Source of the DNA: Epiperipatus broadwayi
Lineage: Eukaryota; Onychophora; Udeonychophora; Euonychophora; Peripatidae
Direction: 5' to 3'
Length of the DNA: 64,000 nucleotides
Assembly (NCBI GenBank): GCA_028023455.1
Contig: JAQFVV010006541.1
Span: 735,128 to 799,127 of the forward strand
Shown: one piece after another, positions 59,190 to 64,000 of the stretch
Layout of the letters: each line of letters opens with the position of its first letter
How positions within the stretch are numbered: the first letter of the stretch is position 1
Made by a program: the position numbers and the translations under genes
Notes under the pieces: model-generated
What the model was told of the DNA's origin: nothing
Seen by the model: the letters and a program-made list of their open reading frames with translations, nothing else
Databases searched by the model: none

Positions 59190-59840
59190 TGCTTAAAAAT
59201 CATTTCTCTTGATGCACACAATGCTGGATGATAAAGATTTTAATGTATTGCCATGTTTATTCTGGTGCCCCAGGAATATAGATTTATGGTCTGGGTTGCT
59301 TTTAGTTCTTCTGTAGAGATATTGACATTGGGACAATCTTGTTGTGAGGCTGGTATGTGATTCTCCAAAGCAGATCACATTGCAGCTGGTTTCAGGGCAA
59401 GAAATCTTGTAAACAGTATGGGGGAAGTGCATTTGATGGGAAGTTTATCTTTGAAATTATTGATCAACTTATTTATAGAGGGTGGTGTTTGAAGGATGAT
59501 CTGATATGAATCTGAGCATATTTTATTTATATTTCTGGAAAGTTTAGGTGTATAGAGGAGCAATATATAGGGCTTGTGGTCAGATGGTACATGTCCAGTT
59601 CTGATCTTCTTGTAAAAATTTGTTGAGAACCTTAGTGAGTGTCCTATATTTGAACCCAATGAGGCATAACTCATTAACATATTTGTCAATGTTAGTCTTA
59701 TGGTCTGATTGTCACTTGCATAAGTTTAGGTTTCTATATAGAAATATTGTCAGACCAGCATATTTATGTGGGTTGGGAGTTATGGATTCAGGATGTATAA
59801 AACCTCTGATTGTGATGGTTTAGATTATCATTTTGTAATT
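59190..59840 (-). pseudogene. Penelope-like relic, family 2 (pre-endonuclease and GIY-YIG)
   Basis: Minus-strand pieces: 59689-59375 (SLRFSTNFYKKIRTGHV, KPYILLLYTPKLSRNI, then PPSINKLINNFKDKLP) and 59432-59193 (FPHTVYKISCPETSCNVIC, GESHTSLTTRLSQCQYLYRR). The second is a GIY-YIG endonuclease core in which the IG of the YIG part is changed. Adjacent frames to about 59840 continue the similarity. The same arrangement is present at 61233-62099. Dead copy. Confidence 0.75.
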
Positions 59841-59849
59841 TTATTGGGG

Positions 59850-60740
59850 CATATATTTGGATCTACACCAGTTAGCATCTTGTGCATCAAAGGAAATCAT
59901 TCTAATTGGAAAAAAAAAGTCATGGCATATTGCTAATAATTCAAACTTTATAAATAAAAAAGAACCCTGCTTCCTCCTCTCTGAAATGTGGTTCATTTTA
60001 CTTATTTGAATACATTTACATAAATTTAAATCATAATTATACCCACTACTTTCCTTTCCATCAGTGATTACTATGAATATATCAAGACCAAGATATTAAA
60101 AATGACTTAGCATAAGATTATAATAAAATTTTACACTTAGGCATTTTTTATTTAATTGTTTTTAGTAATTATAATTTTATTACCATTTCTCTAAGAAAAG
60201 TTAACCAACCTATTTATAATCATTAGTATTGAAGTATTTATTGTTAAAATGAATTTTATTTATTGATACCTTCTTTTTCAACTTTATCATATTTTATATA
60301 AGACAGTATTTGAACTATCTGTAAATAATTATATAAATTTATGAAAATTATTGATTTGCTTACTTCAAAAAGCATATACTTTAAGATATCTAAATATACT
60401 TTCTAATCATATATATATATACATATATATATATACCTGTTTTTTGGAATCAGTTCATTTCTAAGTAAATATATATAATTCCTTCACACAATATATATAT
60501 ATATATATAGTTAATAGAAATGAGGAGATAATATTCCTTAAAAAGAGAGAATATTTTTTGTTGTTACCAAGAAATTATCAATTCCTGAGGTTATGCAAGT
60601 TTTACTCATAAACCTATAATAGCTTTTTTGTTGCAGTTCTTTGTTGAAATAAAAAAAAAGTATCCCTCTATTTAATGAATATTATCTCATTTTTACTAAT
60701 TATTATAATAACAATACATAGAAATATTTAATGCAATATA
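59850..60740. other. AT-rich non-coding stretch
   Basis: Several TA runs (about 60409-60436, 60490-60510) and no recognised gene. Confidence 0.5.
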
Positions 60741-60745
60741 TATAT

Positions 60746-62840
60746 TGTAACCCTCACTTTACGACTAAGGGAGAATAAATGCATAAAAGAATATAGATTT
60801 GAAAATATATATACAAATAAAATATTACTCTCTTAAAATCAACTAAGCTAGCATGAAACAATAAATCTAAAGAAGGTTACAAAGGTTCCATGAAGATAAT
60901 AACTTCTAATTAAGCTAGTCCTAAAATCCACAAACAAAGTATTGAAATAAAATCCTTGTTTTTTACTTCACCCCTGAGTTGTAAATTGCACTTTACACAA
61001 AAAAGTGAAGCTTATTATTATTAGAAAAGAATTATTAGGCTGAGCACTTTCAGAAAACTTAAGTCTCCATATTCATAGCCTACTTTAAGCACAGTTTAGT
61101 GGTAATTTATGCAACATTTATGCAATGTTTTTTTTCACAAAGACCATTTTATGGAGACTGCAAAGCATGATTCTTTTAAGTCTATTGCATAGTTGTCATT
61201 TGCAATAAAGCATGCCTCCTTAATATTTCCTTTCATATCATTACATTCAGTGCACAGTGCCCTTGCCATAGTGGGTTCGAATATATGGCCTGTTGTTTTT
61301 GGTGCTCAAAGAATATGTATTTGTTTTCAGTATTATTTAGAGCTCTCCTGTATAAATAATGATGTTGAGATGTTCTGGTGGTAATTGTGGCATGGGTTTC
61401 TTCATAATATGATGCTCTACATCCATTGATTGGGCATGAAATTTTATAAACTGCTTGGACTATTTGATCAGAAGGTATTTTGTCTTTGATATTGTTTATC
61501 ATTCTATTTGTTGAAGGTGGGGTGGGGAATTCTAGTTTGAAGGACTCAGCAAATATTTTATATTTTGTAGCAATTGATGGTATGTAAGGTAGCAGCATTC
61601 TTGGTTTATTGTTTCTAACAGTGTCAGTTTGTAGCTTAGGTTGAAATTGCCTACTCTTTTTGTAGATAATGTTGTGTGAAAATCCAATATTTTCCAGATA
61701 TTTAATATAATTTGTGAGGTTCTTTTTGCAGTCAGCTTCAAATTTACATAGTCTGTGATTTCTGTGCAGGAAGGATGTGAATCCAGCCAATTTATGTGAG
61801 TTGGGTGAGTTTGAATTTGGATGTATAAATCACCGAATTTCCAATGGCTTGACTATCATGGCAGAGGCAAGTTAGTGTGGGTCTCTATGAACTTGAATAT
61901 CCAGATATTTAACATTGTGCTGGAGGTTTTCTGGTATGAAATTAATTGTTAAAGAGGTTTGTGTTTGCAGCTCTTTTTGAATATCCATTATTATTTCTTC
62001 TGGTGCCGCTATGAATACATTGTCGACATAGTGCGTATATACCATGTTTGATTCAATTGCATAGTACTTAATCAGTATTTGCTTTTCAATATTCATCAAA
62101 TCAATAAATAATTAACAATGAAGTCTATGAAAAAATATGAAATTAAAATTATGAATTAAGTAATAATTAAATTAGGATATAGATGACTAAATGAATGATG
62201 AAAATAAATAATAATTAAATAATAAAATGAAACGAATCTAAGAGTGGAGAGAAGAGAAGCAAGATATGTTAGAATAATGAATGATTAAGATAATGATAGA
62301 ATAAGAGCTAATGAATGATTAAGATGATAATAGAATAAAAGCCAGTGGAGGGTGAATCAATTATGATAATGAACTAAGATCAAATGAGAAGGAAGAAATA
62401 AAAGAAAGATCAAGATGAAATAGGAGAACAATGTTGGTGATGGAGGATAGGTTCTTGAATTATAAACTAATACTGTATTAAGTGATATTAAGATAAACTA
62501 AAATAAAATAGGATTCCAAGCTTGACAAAACTAGAATATTCACCATAAAGTCAAAACAAGCTATACATTTTAAGACAAGAGAGGAAATTTACACATTAAA
62601 GTTTTGTTGACTTGAATAAAATGGTGAAAAAAACATAACTCAATTGCAAATACAATAAATAACTGTAGGTATAAAATTTACCATAAATTTAAAAATGACA
62701 CTTCAAATTAGTAACTTATTCTTCTCAGGGTTCAAATAACTTAAAGATTATTATTTTGCAAAAATACACTTGGGTCAGCGAGAGGTATTTTACCACTACC
62801 CAAATATAGCAAACAAAATGGCTCATAAAACAAAATCAAA
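60746..62840 (+). repeat. LTR-like dispersed repeat, copy 2, split by a Penelope fragment
   Basis: Starts TGTAACCCTC like copy 1. Homology runs 60746-60950 and resumes at about 62090 (CAATATTCATCAAATCAATAAATAA against the copy 1 site near 54830), continuing to about 62840. The intervening 1.1 kb includes a Penelope relic absent from copy 1. Confidence 0.6.
61195..62099 (-). pseudogene. Penelope-like relic, family 2 (RT end and GIY-YIG)
   Basis: Minus strand. 62099-61872 contains VYTHYVDNVFIAAPEE, the RT active-site strand with the second aspartate replaced by asparagine, and later NVKYLDIQVHRDP, the motif that follows it. 61790-61233 contains AGFTSFLHRNHRLCKF, KSRQFQPKL, then PPSTNRMINNIKDKIP and AVYKISCPINGCRASYYEET, the GIY-YIG endonuclease. 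It is related to 59190-59840. The two frames are separated by a shift near 61850, so it is dead. Confidence 0.78.
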
Positions 62841-62844
62841 TTAA

Positions 62845-63225
62845 CAATAAATTTATAATTACAACTTTAAATTACTTTAATAGATTTCTAACTATAAAAT
62901 CTTTCCATTGACTCATTGTAAATCGAAAGATTTCGCGAGTATTAATGTGTAATAAGAAATGTGGACTTAATCAGTGAAGTATTGAATAGCTTCACGCTCA
63001 CAGATCTAACCGCTTCAGCTTCACCTATTTAAATAGAAAGTAGGTTGAAGTAAAGAAGGGTTCCTCTCTTTTCTTCCAAAGAGTAAGCTTGTGGTTTAAG
63101 ACCTGTAGAGGTCCCTACGATCGCATTTTATACGCATGGGCTTGAGGCTACAGTCTTAATATGTCAATAAATGAGACAATTTTTTATTGATACTATATTT
63201 GTTTTATTATTTCAAAGCAGCATTT
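62845..63225. other. Non-coding stretch, GC slightly raised
   Basis: Could be the continuation of the LTR-like repeat (63000-63170 has a TATTTAAATAG and a later AATAAATGAGA). No gene recognised. Confidence 0.35.
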
Positions 63226-63228
63226 CTT

Positions 63229-63310
63229 AAACTGTGGATCGGGATCCCAAATGGGGTCACGAAGCGAAAGTTGGGGTCGCGAAAATTTAATTCAGATACA
63301 TGAATTTAAA
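63229..63310 (+). mobile_element. Left terminus of a hAT-like element
   Basis: CAGCATTTCTTAAACTGTGG followed by TCGGGATCCCAAATGGGGTC matches the well-known hAT terminal pattern CAGTGTTTCTCAAACTGTGGGTCGGGACCC. The matching right end was not found before the window ends, so the element either continues past 64000 or has lost its other end. Sequence beyond 63310 is AT-rich without coding capacity. Confidence 0.55.
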
Positions 63311-64000
63311 GAAATATTAGTCGCAATCCCTTCATTATCTTTAATTTAATATATTGCATTTTCTGTACAACACAATTATAAAATCATAATGATGTCTAAG
63401 TTGAGCTGTAAATTATATTTACATATTGAAAAATAACAATAAACGCATTATAATAGTGGTGTCGCATTGCAATTTCCGCATATAAGTTATTTCAGAATCA
63501 AAATATATGCTGCAGTGGCAAGAATAAGATTGATGCCACTGTGATTATATAATACATTTCCGGTCAAGTTATTTGTTTCGGTTTCATTTCAACAAGTGTC
63601 GACATCACAAAAATAATATTACTGTTTTACTCGACTAAGGTATTTATTTGAGTAAATATTATGAAAGATGTTATTTTATATATATATATAAATGCTTCTA
63701 TACTTTTTTTCTCACTTTTTTATTCAAAATTTATCATTTTATTAGTTATTATAAAAATTTATTTTTTATTTGAAACTTTATTAACAAGTAAAAACATATT
63801 CCTATTTTTAAAACTTAACAGGTAATTTCTAATTGATTTATTGATATTTTTTAAATATTAAAAAATAAAACAAACGGGGATATTAAAAAATAGAACTTAC
63901 GGGAGTAAATATGCTTTGTATAATTAAACAAAAAACACAGCTGTCACTTGGTGTCTCTGCGAATTAATAAGTATTGTTATTATATTTATATTTTAGAATA

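Overview
This window reads as AT-rich, gene-poor nuclear DNA of an invertebrate animal. No host protein-coding exon, rRNA or convincing functional tRNA gene could be recognised. The mix of transposons (Penelope-like elements with hammerhead-type motifs, RTE-like LINEs, an esterase-ORF1 LINE, decayed Ty3/Gypsy elements, tRNA-derived SINEs, hAT and mariner-like MITEs) together with frequent (TA)n blocks fits a large metazoan genome. A mollusc such as a cephalopod is plausible, but that is inference from repeat content, not shown by the sequence.

Layout. 0-8.7 kb: AT-rich DNA with an (AAT)n block, a tRNA-related SINE carrying a hammerhead-like fold, a decayed Penelope-like copy, a second tRNA-type SINE, a 1.35-kb DNA transposon with 39-bp inverted ends, and another hammerhead-like motif near 6.4 kb. 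8.7-13.1 kb: an almost intact LINE on the minus strand, with an SGNH-esterase ORF1 and an uninterrupted 1139-residue endonuclease/reverse-transcriptase ORF2. 13-18.4 kb: sparse DNA with minisatellites, a short perfect hairpin and a 5'-inverted RTE copy. 18.4-35.5 kb: very old sequence with at least three Ty3/Gypsy relics, a 250-bp palindromic insertion with a 14-bp target duplication, and a foldback/tandem array of about 330-bp units. 36-42 kb: RTE fragment, tRNA-like SINE, hairpin MITE, further copies of the hammerhead SINE, and a Penelope-like 3' end.

42.2-46.8 kb: two Penelope-like copies in inverted orientation, one with a terminal direct repeat at both ends. 47.8-51.1 kb: a hAT element with a perfect 8-bp target duplication, carrying a near-complete RTE LINE inside it. 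51.7-54.5 kb: a second, opposite-strand RTE copy. 54.5-64 kb: two diverged copies of an LTR-like repeat (one split by a Penelope fragment), a possible TATA/CCAAT promoter with three palindromic sites, a 70-bp minisatellite, two Penelope relics and the left end of another hAT-like element.

The most interesting thread is hammerhead-ribozyme architecture recurring in the SINE family and at Penelope 3' ends. The copy at 38188-38245 keeps every core base and a complementary two-part stem I. In the Penelope end at 38.75 kb the ORF stop codon lies inside the ribozyme core. Most other copies are damaged at the CpG before the GAAA box.
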